A stretch of 64,000 nt of DNA from JAKQDH01 sp029558835 (GTDB lineage: Bacteria; Planctomycetota; Phycisphaerae; UBA1845), in NCBI GenBank assembly GCA_035356615.1, contig DAOQSN010000010.1, positions 62,001 to 126,000 of the forward strand, read 5' to 3'. Every line of letters starts with the position of its first letter. Positions within the stretch are counted from its first letter, which is position 1. This document shows, piece by piece, positions 8,837 to 18,671 of the stretch. The notes beneath the pieces were generated by a model that did not search any database, was not told where the DNA came from, and worked only from the letters and a program-made list of their open reading frames with translations. A program made the translations under genes and the position numbers.

Positions 8837-11545
8837 CTAGCCGCTGATCGTGTACTTTGCCTCGAGCGCCTTGTTGATCCGCTGCCGGGAGTCAACCAGG
8901 TGCGCCCGGCTGTAGGCATCCAGTTGGGGCCCTGTCTTGTCCAGCGTCTGCCCGATGCGCTGTTCCAGCTCCTTGATGGTCAGCCGCCCCAGGGCGTGGA
9001 CGTCGGGGTGCACTCCGGTGCCACGTGGTGACACTACCAGCTCGATCAGACGCTGCAGATACTCCCGCTGGAGGTTACGCCGGAAGCTGGGGATCAGCGG
9101 CGCGCGGTTGGTGTACGCGGTCCCCGCGGGCGCCTGGGCACCCGTCTCCAGCTCCGACCAGATCGCCTGTGTCAGCGTGCCGAACAACTCGGGCACGCCG
9201 AACGCATCCTCCGTCGCCGGCACCTTCAGCTCCGCGTCGTACACGCGGTTGACCGTCACCGGGTTGAGTACCTGGAACAGCGCCCCCATCTGAATGGCCA
9301 GCACGCGCCGGTGCAGGTCGAAGTCGAGCTCGCTGTCGGCCGCGTCCGAGTCCCAGTGCAGCCAGCGTCCGGCCGCCAGGCGGTTGAGCAACTCCGGCGG
9401 GAACTGGAAGCTCTTGGCGGAAAGCACGGTATCCGCCACGAAGCGCAGCGCCTCGCGTTGCTCGGCCGCCGGCACCACGACGATCGGCGGGCGGGCGTTG
9501 GGGGTGCCCTTGTGGTCCCGATTCAGGTACTGCCCGCCGACGAGCCGCCCGGCAGTCTGCGCGCCGAAACTGTATTGTCCCAACAGGAACGAGAACGCGC
9601 GGCGGGCCGCCTGGTAGCTCTTGCCGTCCTCGACGGCCCATTCCAGCCCGTCCTTCCAGAGCCGCTCGGCCAGTCCGATGCGGTCTTTGGCGAAATCCAC
9701 CGGGTTCTTGCCCATGTCCCAGCGGTTGACCGTCGGGTCCGGGTACAGATTGGAGGTGTCTTCATCCGTGGCGTAGTCGAGCCCCGGCTCGGCGCTGCGG
9801 GCCGCGATTGCCTTGAGCATGTCCGCCTCGCTCTTGGGCGCCGCCTCGTTGCCCGGCTCGGGCGTGAACGTGCGGTAGCCGTAGTCGATGGCCCACAAGT
9901 CGTAGGGGCCCAGCAGCGGCGACACGTACAGGCCCTGCGCCTCTGGCGTGGCCGCAAAAACGTACGCGTTGTAGTCCATGACGCTGGCCGACGTGGCCGA
10001 CGGCCGGTCGCTGCGGACGCTCTTGATCTCCTCCAGGGGCAGCCAACTGCTGGCCTTGAAGTTGTGACGCAAGCCCAGCGTGTGGCCCACTTCGTGCGTG
10101 ACCGTCTCCTTGATGGCCTGGCCGATGAACTCCTCCGTCAGTCCGCCGGCGCCCGCTTGGGCAGCCGTCAGCGCCGCCAGGGCCAGCTCCCGCGCGCCGC
10201 CAAGTCCGATCTCGCACATGCTGCTGTGCCCATGCTGCCCGCAGCAAGCGCCGTGCTGCGCGCGGTAGAGTTCCAGCGGCGTCGGCGGCGTCGGCTCGGG
10301 AGCAATCAGGGCCGCCGGCGTGAAGTCCCATTCGGGGTGGTGGGCCAACAGGTCCTCCACGGCGAAATCGGTGAAGCTGGCCGTCGCCCGCGGGCCCAGG
10401 ACATCGTGCTGCAACTGCAACGAGCGGACGAACGAATCATCGAAGATGATGTCCGCGTCCAGAATCTGCCCGGTGAACGGGTTGGCGCGGGAGGGCCCCA
10501 TCGCGAACGCCTGCCCGGTCACGATCCAGCGGAAGAAGTTGTAGCGGACGTCCTCTGGATCGAGGTCCTTCGTCTGTTCATCGGAGTCGCTCTGCTGGAT
10601 GACCTTGATGGCGTTGCGCAGCCCGGCCGCCTCGAACGCGTTGTTCCACTCCAGGATGCCCTCGCGCACGTAATGGCGGAACTTCACCGGCACCGTCTTC
10701 TCGATGTAGAAGACGATCTGGTCCTGCGGCAGCACGTCGGAGACCTTCGCCTCCGGCTCGGCCTTGCGCAGGTGCCAGCGGTGGATGTAGCGCTTGAACG
10801 TTGTGTCGGCCTCATGCGGGCTCGACCAGTCGCGCACGGCCGTCAGGAAGTAGCCGACCCGCGGGTCCGCCTCGCGCGGTGTGTAGCCGTTGTCCTGCGG
10901 CAGTCTGGAGAGGCTGTAGTGCAGGCCGACGATCTGCCCGCTCGGGCCTTGCATCATGGCCGCGTCCACGCTGATTTCCGTGTTGTTGGGGAAGTTCTTG
11001 ACGGCTCCGTAGCGGCTCAGGTTGGCATCGAGGCTGCCGCCGAAGATGCCCCCCGCGCCGATCAGGTCCTGCTTGAACAAGTCACCCAGGTCAATCACCG
11101 GGTCACCGTCGATCTCCGTCCGGATCGGCACCGCCCGGATGATGTTGTCCGGGTAGCTGCGGCTGATGACGTCATCGACCGGCGAGCCGGTGCCCTTCTT
11201 GTAGCGCGGGTCCGCCTCCATCAGGACGAGCTTCTTGCCCACGCGGTCGAAGTACACTGCGGCGTCGTTCCATTGCCAGCCGGCGAAGAACGGCCCGCGG
11301 GCGATGGAACTGGCCACCAGGAAGTTCTGCCTCAGCAGACCCTTCGGAACGCGCGCCAGCAGCCGGTCATCCTTCTCATGATGGTAGAGGGTAAGGAAAC
11401 CCTCTTTGACCTTGGTGTCTTTGGTGACCTCCTCGAACTTCGGGAACTCCGGCTCATCCGCCCACACCGCGGCTGCCGGTAGCGCGAAGGCCGCCAGCAG
11501 CACCAGCCTCACCCAACTCGTCCTGCCAAGCCGTGTCTCGTTCAT
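8837..11545 (-). CDS. Secreted zinc metalloprotease, DUF5117/DUF5118 type (paralog 1)
   Basis: 902 aa with a cleavable signal peptide (VLLAAFALPAAAVWA). The zinc-binding motif HEVGHTLGLRH is at about residues 484-494 (10063-10096). It is an extended HExxHxxGxxH metzincin signature and is followed by NFKASSWLPLEE. The N-terminal part has the KVKEGFLTLYHHEKDDRL and LDANLSRYGAVKNFP segments typical of large zinc-dependent proteases of the DUF5117 group. The start at 11545 has GAGGAG about 10 nt upstream. It is adjacent to a second copy of the same family (11678-14494) on the same strand, 132 nt away, pointing to tandem duplication. Probably periplasmic or extracellular; substrate unknown. Confidence 0.88.
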   Translation of the reverse strand: MNETRLGRTSWVRLVLLAAFALPAAAVWADEPEFPKFEEVTKDTKVKEGFLTLYHHEKDDRLLARVPKGLLRQNFLVASSIARGPFFAGWQWNDAAVYFDRVGKKLVLMEADPRYKKGTGSPVDDVISRSYPDNIIRAVPIRTEIDGDPVIDLGDLFKQDLIGAGGIFGGSLDANLSRYGAVKNFPNNTEISVDAAMMQGPSGQIVGLHYSLSRLPQDNGYTPREADPRVGYFLTAVRDWSSPHEADTTFKRYIHRWHLRKAEPEAKVSDVLPQDQIVFYIEKTVPVKFRHYVREGILEWNNAFEAAGLRNAIKVIQQSDSDEQTKDLDPEDVRYNFFRWIVTGQAFAMGPSRANPFTGQILDADIIFDDSFVRSLQLQHDVLGPRATASFTDFAVEDLLAHHPEWDFTPAALIAPEPTPPTPLELYRAQHGACCGQHGHSSMCEIGLGGARELALAALTAAQAGAGGLTEEFIGQAIKETVTHEVGHTLGLRHNFKASSWLPLEEIKSVRSDRPSATSASVMDYNAYVFAATPEAQGLYVSPLLGPYDLWAIDYGYRTFTPEPGNEAAPKSEADMLKAIAARSAEPGLDYATDEDTSNLYPDPTVNRWDMGKNPVDFAKDRIGLAERLWKDGLEWAVEDGKSYQAARRAFSFLLGQYSFGAQTAGRLVGGQYLNRDHKGTPNARPPIVVVPAAEQREALRFVADTVLSAKSFQFPPELLNRLAAGRWLHWDSDAADSELDFDLHRRVLAIQMGALFQVLNPVTVNRVYDAELKVPATEDAFGVPELFGTLTQAIWSELETGAQAPAGTAYTNRAPLIPSFRRNLQREYLQRLIELVVSPRGTGVHPDVHALGRLTIKELEQRIGQTLDKTGPQLDAYSRAHLVDSRQRINKALEAKYTISG

Positions 11546-11677
11546 CGCACCGTTCTCCTCGAACGTCCCGTGCCGTCTCGTTATTCGCTACCATCAGGTC
11601 CCGCGACCCTACCTCGCTTAGCCTCCGCGGCGGGCAGAGCCCGCCCTACGCCTGCCTCTTGCCTCTTGCCTTCTTCC

Positions 11678-14494
11678 TTACAACCGGTACTCCGCCGCCA
11701 GCGCCCGATCGATGCGGGACTTGGCCTCGTCGAAGTGCGCCCGGGTGAAGTCATCGAGCTTGCCGGCCGTGCCTTGCTCCAGCAGCTTGCCAAGTCGCTC
11801 CGCAAGCTGCCCCAGCTTGAGACAGACGACCGCGTGTACGTCCGCATTAGCGCTCCGCCCTGGTTGCGAAAGCACCAGGTTGAGCAGCATGCTCAGTTGC
11901 TGGCGTTGCAGGTTGCGGCGGATGCTGCTGACGAACGGCTTGCGATTGGTGAAGCTGCGGGAGGGCGTCTCGTTGAGCTCCGCCCAGACGGCGTCGGTTA
12001 CCGTGCACAGAAGCTCCGGTACGGTGAGCGCGTCCGCGTCGGTCGGCACCTTCAACTCGGCATCGTACACGCGGTTGAGCAGCACCGGGTTGAGCAGGTA
12101 GAGCAACGCCTGATACTGCACGCGGGCGATGCGCTCATGCGCCGGGTAATCCAGCGTCGAGTCGTAGGCATCGGAATCCCAGTGCGACCACCGCCCGGCC
12201 GCCAGCTTGTTGAGCAGGGCCGGGTCGAAAATGAAGTCCTTGTCGGAGAAGACGGTCTTGGTCACCAGCTCCAGTGCCGCTCGCTGTTTGGCGACGGGGA
12301 CGATCTCGATGGGGGCGGGGGCGTTAGGATCGCCCTTGTGGGCCCGGCTGAGGTACTGCCCGCCGACGTAGCGGACCGCGAAGCCGACGGTCCGGCCATA
12401 CTCGGCCAGCAGCATGTCGAACGCCCGCCGCAGCTTGGCGTAACTGTCCCCGTCCTCGACCGCCCAGTCCGCGACGTTCTTCTGCAGGCGGCGCACCATG
12501 TCCATGCGATGGTTGGCGTATTCCAGCAGGTCGCTGCCGTTGTCGAAGCGATTGACCAGCGGGTCCGGCGCGAAGAAGCCGGTGTCCTCGTCGGTGCCGT
12601 AGATGTGTCCCGGCTCGGCCACGCGCTCGAGCACGGCCTTGAGCAGGGCGGCCTCGTCCTTGTGCTTCTGCCCGTCGGGGATGCCGTAGCCATAGGTGAT
12701 CGCCCATTCGTCATACGGTCCCACCGCCTGGGTGACGAACAGGCCCTGCTTTTCCGGGTCCGGATGGATGATGCCCGGGTTGTAGTCCATGATCGACGCG
12801 CAGGTCGGCACGTTCGGGTCGGTGGTGCTGAGAATCTCCTCCACCGACTTCCAACTGCTGGCCTTGAAGTTGTGCCGCAGGCCGAGCGTGTGACCGACCT
12901 CGTGCGTGGTTACCTCGCGCACCATCTGCCCGACGAATTCCTCGCTGAGGTCCTTGCGTCCGGTTGCCTCCAGCGCGGACATGGCCAGGGCCATTTCGTG
13001 GGCCAGGCCCGTGGCGTAGGTGCAGTACCCCGGCTGGTGCATCAAGTGCTCCAGCACATCCGGTTCGGGGCGGTTGGCGGAGCCGGACAGCCGCGTCGTG
13101 TCGGGCAGCAGGTACTCTGTTTGCCCCGTGAACTTCCATTCCGGGTGCTGGTCAAGGAAGGCGTTGAGCTGGGCATCCTCCTCCAGGCCGAGCCCGGTGC
13201 CGCTGTACGTGGCGTACTGACGCTCCCAGCTTCGCACCATCGAGTCGTCGAAGATGATGTCCGCGTCGAGAATCTCGCCGGTCAGCGGATTGGCGAGCGA
13301 CGGCCCCATCGCGAAGCCGCGCCCGCTCACAATCCAGCGGAAGAACGCGTAACGCACGTCCTCCGGGTCCTTGTCGGCGTGCACGGTGTCGGTCTGCTGC
13401 TCGATCTGCACGGCGTTGCGGATGCCGGCCTTCTCAAACGCCCGGTTCCATTCCAGGATGCCCTCCCGCACGTAGCGGCGGTACTTCACCGGGACGGTCT
13501 TCTCGATGTAGTACGTGATGTGGTGGTCCGGGTCCGCGTCGGAGACTTCCTTGCTCGGTTCGGCCTTGCGCACGTCCCAGCGGTGGATGTATCGCTTGAA
13601 AATGGTGTCCGCGTCGTGCGGTACCGACCAGTCCTTGATGGCCGTGATGAAGTAACCCACGCGCGGGTCGGCCTCGCGCGGCTTGTAGTCGCTCTTGGGC
13701 AGCTCGACGATGCTGTAGTGGACTTGGGCCCGCGTGCCGCCCTGGTTGCCCGGTCGCATGATGGCCGCGTCCACCGCCACCTCGACGTTGCGCGGGAACG
13801 CCTTGCGCTTCGCCCAGCGGCTCAGCGAGGCATCCAGCCCGCCGCCGTACACTCGACCGATGCCCGCGAGGTCACCCTTCTTGAACAGGTCCCCCAGGTC
13901 GATCACCGGGTCCTGCCCGCGCTTGCACACGATCGGCACGGCCGTCACGATGCGGTCGGTGTACGTGCGCCCCACGACATCGGCCACCGTGGACTTCTCG
14001 TCCGTCTTGTTACTCAGGTCAGGCTCGATGAGCACCAGTTTCTTGTCAATCTCGTGCCATTGCACGACGTTGCTGCCCCACATGTAGCCCGCCAAGTCGG
14101 GGCCCGCGGCGATGCTGCTGGCCAGCAGGAAGTTCTTCTTGAGCATCTTGTTGGGAACCACCGCCAGGAGCTGATCGTCCTTCTCCCGATAGAACAGGGG
14201 GAAGAGGCCGTTCTCGCCCTGCGGCCCCAGGACTTCCTTGTGTTCCTTGGCCACCTCGTCGAACTTGGGCAGTTCATCCTCCTTGCCCTTCGCCTCGCCC
14301 GGCCCCGACCGCTGACTCACCAGCTCGGCCGTCGCCAGCGGGTTGCCGGGCAGGGCCGCCGGGGCCTCGGGCTCGGCAGCCGGTACCGGCGTGTCGGCCA
14401 CCAGAACGCCCACGCTGCCGAGCAGTAGCAACCCCATGCCGGTCACCACCCACACCTGGGCCCTGTTTCGCAACGTCTTGCGCCTTGCCTTCAT
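11678..14494 (-). CDS. Secreted zinc metalloprotease, DUF5117/DUF5118 type (paralog 2)
   Basis: 938 aa with an N-terminal signal or anchor (VVTGMGLLLLGSVGVLVA). HEVGHTLGLRHNFKASS lies at about residues 531-547. It is clearly homologous to the downstream neighbour along its whole length; for example both share SVMDYN/SIMDYN, PYD.WAI.YGY, KTVPVK(F/Y)R.YVREGILEWN and the LNP...NRVYDAELKVP block. The Pro/Ala/Glu-rich stretch after the signal is an extra 40-50 residues. SD AAGGAG lies about 11 nt before the ATG. Both genes likely form one transcription unit. The two copies have diverged well below nucleotide identity, so the duplication is old. Confidence 0.88.
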   Translation of the reverse strand: MKARRKTLRNRAQVWVVTGMGLLLLGSVGVLVADTPVPAAEPEAPAALPGNPLATAELVSQRSGPGEAKGKEDELPKFDEVAKEHKEVLGPQGENGLFPLFYREKDDQLLAVVPNKMLKKNFLLASSIAAGPDLAGYMWGSNVVQWHEIDKKLVLIEPDLSNKTDEKSTVADVVGRTYTDRIVTAVPIVCKRGQDPVIDLGDLFKKGDLAGIGRVYGGGLDASLSRWAKRKAFPRNVEVAVDAAIMRPGNQGGTRAQVHYSIVELPKSDYKPREADPRVGYFITAIKDWSVPHDADTIFKRYIHRWDVRKAEPSKEVSDADPDHHITYYIEKTVPVKYRRYVREGILEWNRAFEKAGIRNAVQIEQQTDTVHADKDPEDVRYAFFRWIVSGRGFAMGPSLANPLTGEILDADIIFDDSMVRSWERQYATYSGTGLGLEEDAQLNAFLDQHPEWKFTGQTEYLLPDTTRLSGSANRPEPDVLEHLMHQPGYCTYATGLAHEMALAMSALEATGRKDLSEEFVGQMVREVTTHEVGHTLGLRHNFKASSWKSVEEILSTTDPNVPTCASIMDYNPGIIHPDPEKQGLFVTQAVGPYDEWAITYGYGIPDGQKHKDEAALLKAVLERVAEPGHIYGTDEDTGFFAPDPLVNRFDNGSDLLEYANHRMDMVRRLQKNVADWAVEDGDSYAKLRRAFDMLLAEYGRTVGFAVRYVGGQYLSRAHKGDPNAPAPIEIVPVAKQRAALELVTKTVFSDKDFIFDPALLNKLAAGRWSHWDSDAYDSTLDYPAHERIARVQYQALLYLLNPVLLNRVYDAELKVPTDADALTVPELLCTVTDAVWAELNETPSRSFTNRKPFVSSIRRNLQRQQLSMLLNLVLSQPGRSANADVHAVVCLKLGQLAERLGKLLEQGTAGKLDDFTRAHFDEAKSRIDRALAAEYRL

Positions 14495-14960
14495 CGTTTA
14501 CTGCTCCTTACGTGTTCGTGGATCTGGCTTGCCTGGTTCATGCAGGTCACCGGCGGGGCTGGACGCTCCGCCTGCGCGAACGCGACACCCTCATGGATGT
14601 GCGCGGTTTGCCCACTGCTCGCGCGTTGAGCGCCGCCGGCAGTCCGAGGCCGGTAGGACGCCCAATGCAGAGTTTCTTCGGCCGGTTACCGCCTATGTCC
14701 CCAGCGGTTCTACCCCAGGTGGGATGCCGCCTCGTTCCCCGTGCGTGCCACCGGCCAGCCGAGTCTCCTCCCGCGCGGCCCGGCCGATACGTCTATCAGC
14801 AGCATAAGACCCTCGCGCCAGTATTGCTGCGCGCTGGACAAGTTCTTACGCGCAGCACCGAGGATCGCGCGTACCCTGGGCGGTGGCCCGCACGCCTGCA
14901 CCGGGCAGGCGGGGCACGCGCCCACCGCCTCCGCCGACAGCACTGATACGTTGGTCTTCG
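14495..14960. other. Intergenic region, no gene seen
   Basis: GC-rich spacer upstream of metalloprotease 2 and downstream of ferritin. Open frames here lack SD sequences and recognisable protein features. It must carry the protease promoter, but no clear -10/-35 was found. Confidence 0.4.
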
Positions 14961-15455
14961 CTAGCTCTTGCTGTTCATCAACTGCTGGACGCGGGCCTCG
15001 ACCCGCAACACGTGCGGACCGGCCAGCTCGACCAGTTGCAGGAGGTCGCGGAACTTCGAGACCTCCTCGACTTGCTCGTCCACGAACCACATCAGGAAGT
15101 GGTGCGTGGCGTGGTCCTTCTCCTCGTCGGCCTGCGCCACGAGGTCGTTGATCTGCGCGGTTACCTTCAACTCCGCGTCCAGGGCCGCCTTGGCCACGTC
15201 CTTCAGCGAGCCGTACTTGCACGGCTGGGCCGGCGTAGCGTCCAGCTTGACCTCGCCGTTAACCTCTTGGACGTAGTGGATGAACTTGAGGGCGTGCTCG
15301 CGTTCCTCGGCCGCCTGCTCCTCGAAGAGCCGGGCGAGCACCTTCAACCCCATGTCGTTGAGGGCCAAGCCCATGCCCAGGTACATCTGCGACGCCGAGA
15401 ACTCCGCCGTGATCTGGCTGTTGATCTTCCCGTTCATGGTCTTTGAGATCGCCAT
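14961..15455 (-). CDS. Non-haem bacterial ferritin
   Basis: 164 aa, the usual length for FtnA-type ferritins. It stores iron by oxidising Fe(II) in a 24-mer shell. Four-helix-bundle signatures are visible: ITAEFSASQMYLGM with the first ferroxidase Glu, FEEQAAEEREHALKF with E-x-x-H, and DEEKDHATHHFLMWFVDEQVEE with the later ligands. ATG 15455 was chosen because GAAGGGTGA lies just upstream; a GTG at 15464 in frame would place the SD inside the gene. The upstream stretch is unusually AT-rich (AATTGAATAAATAC), which suggests a promoter there. Confidence 0.93.
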   Translation of the reverse strand: MAISKTMNGKINSQITAEFSASQMYLGMGLALNDMGLKVLARLFEEQAAEEREHALKFIHYVQEVNGEVKLDATPAQPCKYGSLKDVAKAALDAELKVTAQINDLVAQADEEKDHATHHFLMWFVDEQVEEVSKFRDLLQLVELAGPHVLRVEARVQQLMNSKS

Positions 15456-15839
15456 ATGCGTCACCCTTCAATTGAATAAATACACTTACACGTGTCTTCT
15501 GCTTCCCGATGACCGATCGGCGGGATCGTAGGCGGGCGCGCCCCGATTATCAACGGACGCCCGCTGGGGAGCCGCCCGCGGGCGGGCGTGTCCCCGCCGG
15601 CGGCCAACCTCGCCCGGGAGCCGCGGTCGCCTCCCCGAGGGGCAATAACGTTCCGGGCGAGCCCCGGGGCCGCCGTTGCAGCCGATGCACGGGATGACGC
15701 GACGGTGGAGTCCACTTGGGCCCCGAGTCCCTCGATATCAGGGTAGTCGGCCGAAGTGCTCCCGGCCGGCGGGGGCACGAGCGTGCCGTGGGGCGGCGGT
15801 CGGGGGGGCCGGGCGAGCGGGGCTTGTAGGGGGACTCAG
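15456..15839. other. Divergent intergenic region, ferritin / LamG protein
   Basis: An AT-rich patch at 15465-15490 is the likely ferritin promoter on the minus strand. The rest is GC-rich with short inverted repeats and no credible gene. Confidence 0.45.
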
Positions 15840-17102
15840 ATGGGCCTGCGGGTTGCGAGTCGGACCGACGCTCGATGGGAGCCGCGTGCGTTCCAAGTAC
15901 GCAGTGCTCGCCTGTCCGGGCGGCGGTGGTGGACGGCCGGGACCGCCCGCACGCGCGCCGCGGGGCACGCACGCCGGCGGCCCGCTGCGGCCCTGGTGTT
16001 CGTGCTCCTGGCCGTGATGGTGGCGCTCACCCTGGCCAGTTCGTTCCTGGGGGCGCAGAGCACGTCGATCGGCGTCGCCCGTAACGGCGGTGACCATGCC
16101 AAGGCCCGGGCGGTCGCGGAGTCGGGACTGGCGTTTGCGTGCGCGTACGTTGAGCAGCAAAGTGCGTGGCGGACCCTGCGTCCGCACGGCACGTGGGCGA
16201 CGAATGTGGCTCTGGGGGACGGGTCGTTTACGGTGGTCGGACAGGACGGCCGGGACCAGAACGGCGACGGCGTCATAAGTGTCCCGTCCGAGGGCGACGG
16301 CAGCCTCTCCGACGACGCCAATGATGTGCTGACGCTGACGGTGACCGGGCGGGTCGGGCAGACGAGCCACGTGGTGCGCGCGGTGGTCACTCCGCAGCCC
16401 GGCGCAACCGGGTTGGTGGGATACTGGAAGCTGGATGAGAGCAGCGGTCTCGGGGCGCCTGATGCCAGCGGGCTCGGCCATCCGGGCGTGCTCATCAATA
16501 TGAAGGGTGACGAGTGGACAAGCGGGAAGGCAGGCAGAGCGCTGCAGTTCGATGGCACGAATGACGTGGTGCGGGTGCTGGACCACAATGACCTCGACCT
16601 GACGACGGCCGGCACGCTCGCGTGCTGGATGAAGGTCAAAACCTACGGGCCGTTTGCCGGCATCATTCACAAGGGCGGTCAGACCAGCTTCAACGACGAA
16701 ACCTACAGCCTCCAGTTCTGGGACGGCACTCGAATGCGGCTTTATCTGAACAGTGCCAGCTCCAGCGTGTATCTGGAGACCGCGACCTCGTTCAGCCGCG
16801 GCGTGTGGTACCACGTGGCCGCGGTGTGGGACGGGAGCGGCATGCGCTTCTATGTAAATGGGAACCTGGACCGCAGCACGACCACGAAGCTGGCGGCCAA
16901 GACGTCGACGGGGAACGTGCACGTCGGCGCGCAACTGGTGACTTACTACAGTTCATCCTATAAGAACTTCCCGTTCGACGGCGTCCTTGACGATGTGCGC
17001 ATGTACAACCGGGCGCTGAGCATTGCGGAAGTGCAGGACATCGTGGGCGGTGCCGACACCGGCAGCGGCACGGGCGGCTACACGATCACGTGGGACGAGT
17101 GA
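15840..17102 (+). CDS. Pilin-like N-terminus fused to LamG/ConA-like lectin domain
   Basis: 420 aa. After a basic N-region comes a hydrophobic helix (AALVFVLLAVMVALTLASSF) followed by AKARAVAESGLAFACAYVEQQ. That is the pattern of PilX-like minor pilins or type II secretion pseudopilins. Residues around 200-400 form a LamG-like jelly roll beginning GLVGYWKLDESSG, with AFDGTNDVVRV-type strands, WYHVAAVWDGSGMRFYVNG and a DDVRMYNRALS ending. ATG 15840 is preceded by TAGGGGG at 8 nt; a GTG at 15756 also exists in frame. Likely a surface or secreted carbohydrate-binding pilin-like protein, stand-alone here with no pilus operon nearby. Confidence 0.8.
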   Translation: MGLRVASRTDARWEPRAFQVRSARLSGRRWWTAGTARTRAAGHARRRPAAALVFVLLAVMVALTLASSFLGAQSTSIGVARNGGDHAKARAVAESGLAFACAYVEQQSAWRTLRPHGTWATNVALGDGSFTVVGQDGRDQNGDGVISVPSEGDGSLSDDANDVLTLTVTGRVGQTSHVVRAVVTPQPGATGLVGYWKLDESSGLGAPDASGLGHPGVLINMKGDEWTSGKAGRALQFDGTNDVVRVLDHNDLDLTTAGTLACWMKVKTYGPFAGIIHKGGQTSFNDETYSLQFWDGTRMRLYLNSASSSVYLETATSFSRGVWYHVAAVWDGSGMRFYVNGNLDRSTTTKLAAKTSTGNVHVGAQLVTYYSSSYKNFPFDGVLDDVRMYNRALSIAEVQDIVGGADTGSGTGGYTITWDE

Positions 17103-17497
17103 CGTCCGGCCTTTCTCTTAAGTGCAGCAGGTCCAGCATCCTCCCCGTGAAGGGGCAGGAACACGGAACCCGATAAGTGTCCGCCGCGTGATGCGGCAGG
17201 GGCGGTCTTGTCGGAAGGGCAGCGGCGCTGCGCGCAAAGGGGCGGCGGTTCCGCGGCAAGCGCGGTTCAGAGCGCCGGTGCGGGCTGGCGCACCGTGGTC
17301 CGGTAAGGCGGGCGGTCAGCCGAACACGGCTGCGGTTTGACTTGGGGTCATGGCCGGCCTACAGTTGGGCATCACGCCGGGGGGAACGGAGGAATCCTGA
17401 CAACATAGCCCAGCAAGCCGTGGGCGTTTCTGGTTGCCGTGTGGCGAATGATATTGCCCGGCTCAGCAGAGAGCCGGGCGGTACTGGAAGGGAGAGA
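17103..17497. other. Intergenic region, no gene seen
   Basis: GC-rich spacer before the PEP-CTERM gene. Short frames lack SD and protein-like composition. No repeat from the other families was recognised. Confidence 0.4.
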
Positions 17498-18340
17498 ATG
17501 CGCATGCGGTATGGGACTGTCGTTACGTTGGGTCTGGTGGTGGCGACCGTTGCGAGCCCTTGCTTTGCCGGTCTCCTGGTGGATGGCAGCCTGAGTGACT
17601 GGGGCGTGGTGGTCGCGGATCGCAACGCCAGCGTCCTCAGTTTCGCGCCTGGCCTGAACGTACTTGCGTACGACGTCGAGGACCAGAATGACGATGCCGG
17701 CATCAGTGCCTACCTGGGCCCCAACTACGGCGGACAGGACTACGACGCGGAACTGTTGGCGGTGGCGTTCGACGAGGGCAAACTGTTTATCGCTCTCGTG
17801 ACCGGGCAGCGACCGGATAACGGCTTCAAGCTGTTCGCGCCGGGCGACCTGCGCTTCGCTACGAGCGAGGGCGTGTACGGTCTGGAGATCGGCGGCGGGC
17901 CCGGCGGCGGCGACGGGTCGTTGCTGCTGGAAGGCGCTCCCGGCTCGACGTATACACTGTACAGCGACGGGCAGACCAGTGGCCATGCCTGGGCCGACCC
18001 GGCCCAGACGACCGGCTCCCTCTGGCGCAACGTGGGCTGGATCAACGACGCGATTCCGCCGGCCGGTCCGACGCAGCTCAAGATTGACTCCGCGAGCGCC
18101 TGCGTCGGCATGGCGGACTACGTCTACACGCGCAACGTGTACACGAAGCAGCATGCCGTGATCGAACTCTCCCTGGACATCGGGCTGTTCAACGGGGCCG
18201 TGATCGACACGATCTCGTGGCGCCCGTCCTGTGGGAATGATGAGCTCGACGCCCCGGTGCGGTCCGTGCCGGAGCCGGGCTCCATCGCCCTGATGCTAAG
18301 CGGCGGGCTGCTCCTGTGGCGCCGTTCCCGCGGGCGGTAA
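17498..18340 (+). CDS. PEP-CTERM sorting-domain protein
   Basis: 280 aa. A signal peptide (VVTLGLVVATVASPCFAG) is followed by an all-beta exported domain. The C-terminal tripartite tag is VPEPGS, then the hydrophobic helix IALMLSGGLLLW, then RRSRGR. Such tags are processed by exosortase/archaeosortase-type enzymes, none of which is in the window. ATG 17498 follows GAAGGGAGAG; a second ATG is two codons later. A strong terminator hairpin follows the gene. No specific function can be assigned to the exported domain. Confidence 0.85.
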   Translation: MRMRYGTVVTLGLVVATVASPCFAGLLVDGSLSDWGVVVADRNASVLSFAPGLNVLAYDVEDQNDDAGISAYLGPNYGGQDYDAELLAVAFDEGKLFIALVTGQRPDNGFKLFAPGDLRFATSEGVYGLEIGGGPGGGDGSLLLEGAPGSTYTLYSDGQTSGHAWADPAQTTGSLWRNVGWINDAIPPAGPTQLKIDSASACVGMADYVYTRNVYTKQHAVIELSLDIGLFNGAVIDTISWRPSCGNDELDAPVRSVPEPGSIALMLSGGLLLWRRSRGR

Positions 18341-18391
18341 GGGCCGAAACGCGGCCGAAGCGACAAGAGACCTTCACGTATCCCACTACCC

Positions 18392-18422
18392 GAGGCACCG
18401 GGAGCCAGGCCCCCGGTGCCTC
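18392..18422 (+). terminator. Hairpin terminator after PEP-CTERM gene
   Basis: 11-bp perfect stem GAGGCACCGGG (18392-18402) / CCCGGTGCCTC (18412-18422), followed by the AT-rich ACCTTATTA. Confidence 0.75.
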
Positions 18423-18671
18423 ACCTTATTACGCCGCGATGCTCCGCGCGGCGCTGCCCGTGGGGCGTAACGGAAGCGACGGGTGTGGCCCAGGGCGGTC
18501 CGCAACCTCGATGCCCCCGGTCGGCGAGGGCCGGCAGGCGGCGGTCGGCCGGCGCGAGACAGGCTTTACGTCGGGACGGTCGTCCCGGACAATCGCCTGC
18601 GGGCGGGCTTGCCGCAGTGCCCGGATAGCAAGGCAGCGGCGGAGGCCCGTGCGGCTACGGGAGGCAGTTTC

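Noticed and set aside
9523..9957. Short Arg/Thr/Ser-rich frames inside the metalloprotease genes
   Set aside because: Same-strand out-of-frame shadows with implausible composition.
11570..14428. 952-residue open frame on the plus strand opposite metalloprotease 2 (and a 723-residue one at 9311-11482 opposite metalloprotease 1)
   Set aside because: Antisense frames in GC-rich DNA stay open by chance. The minus strand carries signal peptides, SD sites and the zinc motif, while the plus products look like Arg/Val/Gly-rich shadow protein.
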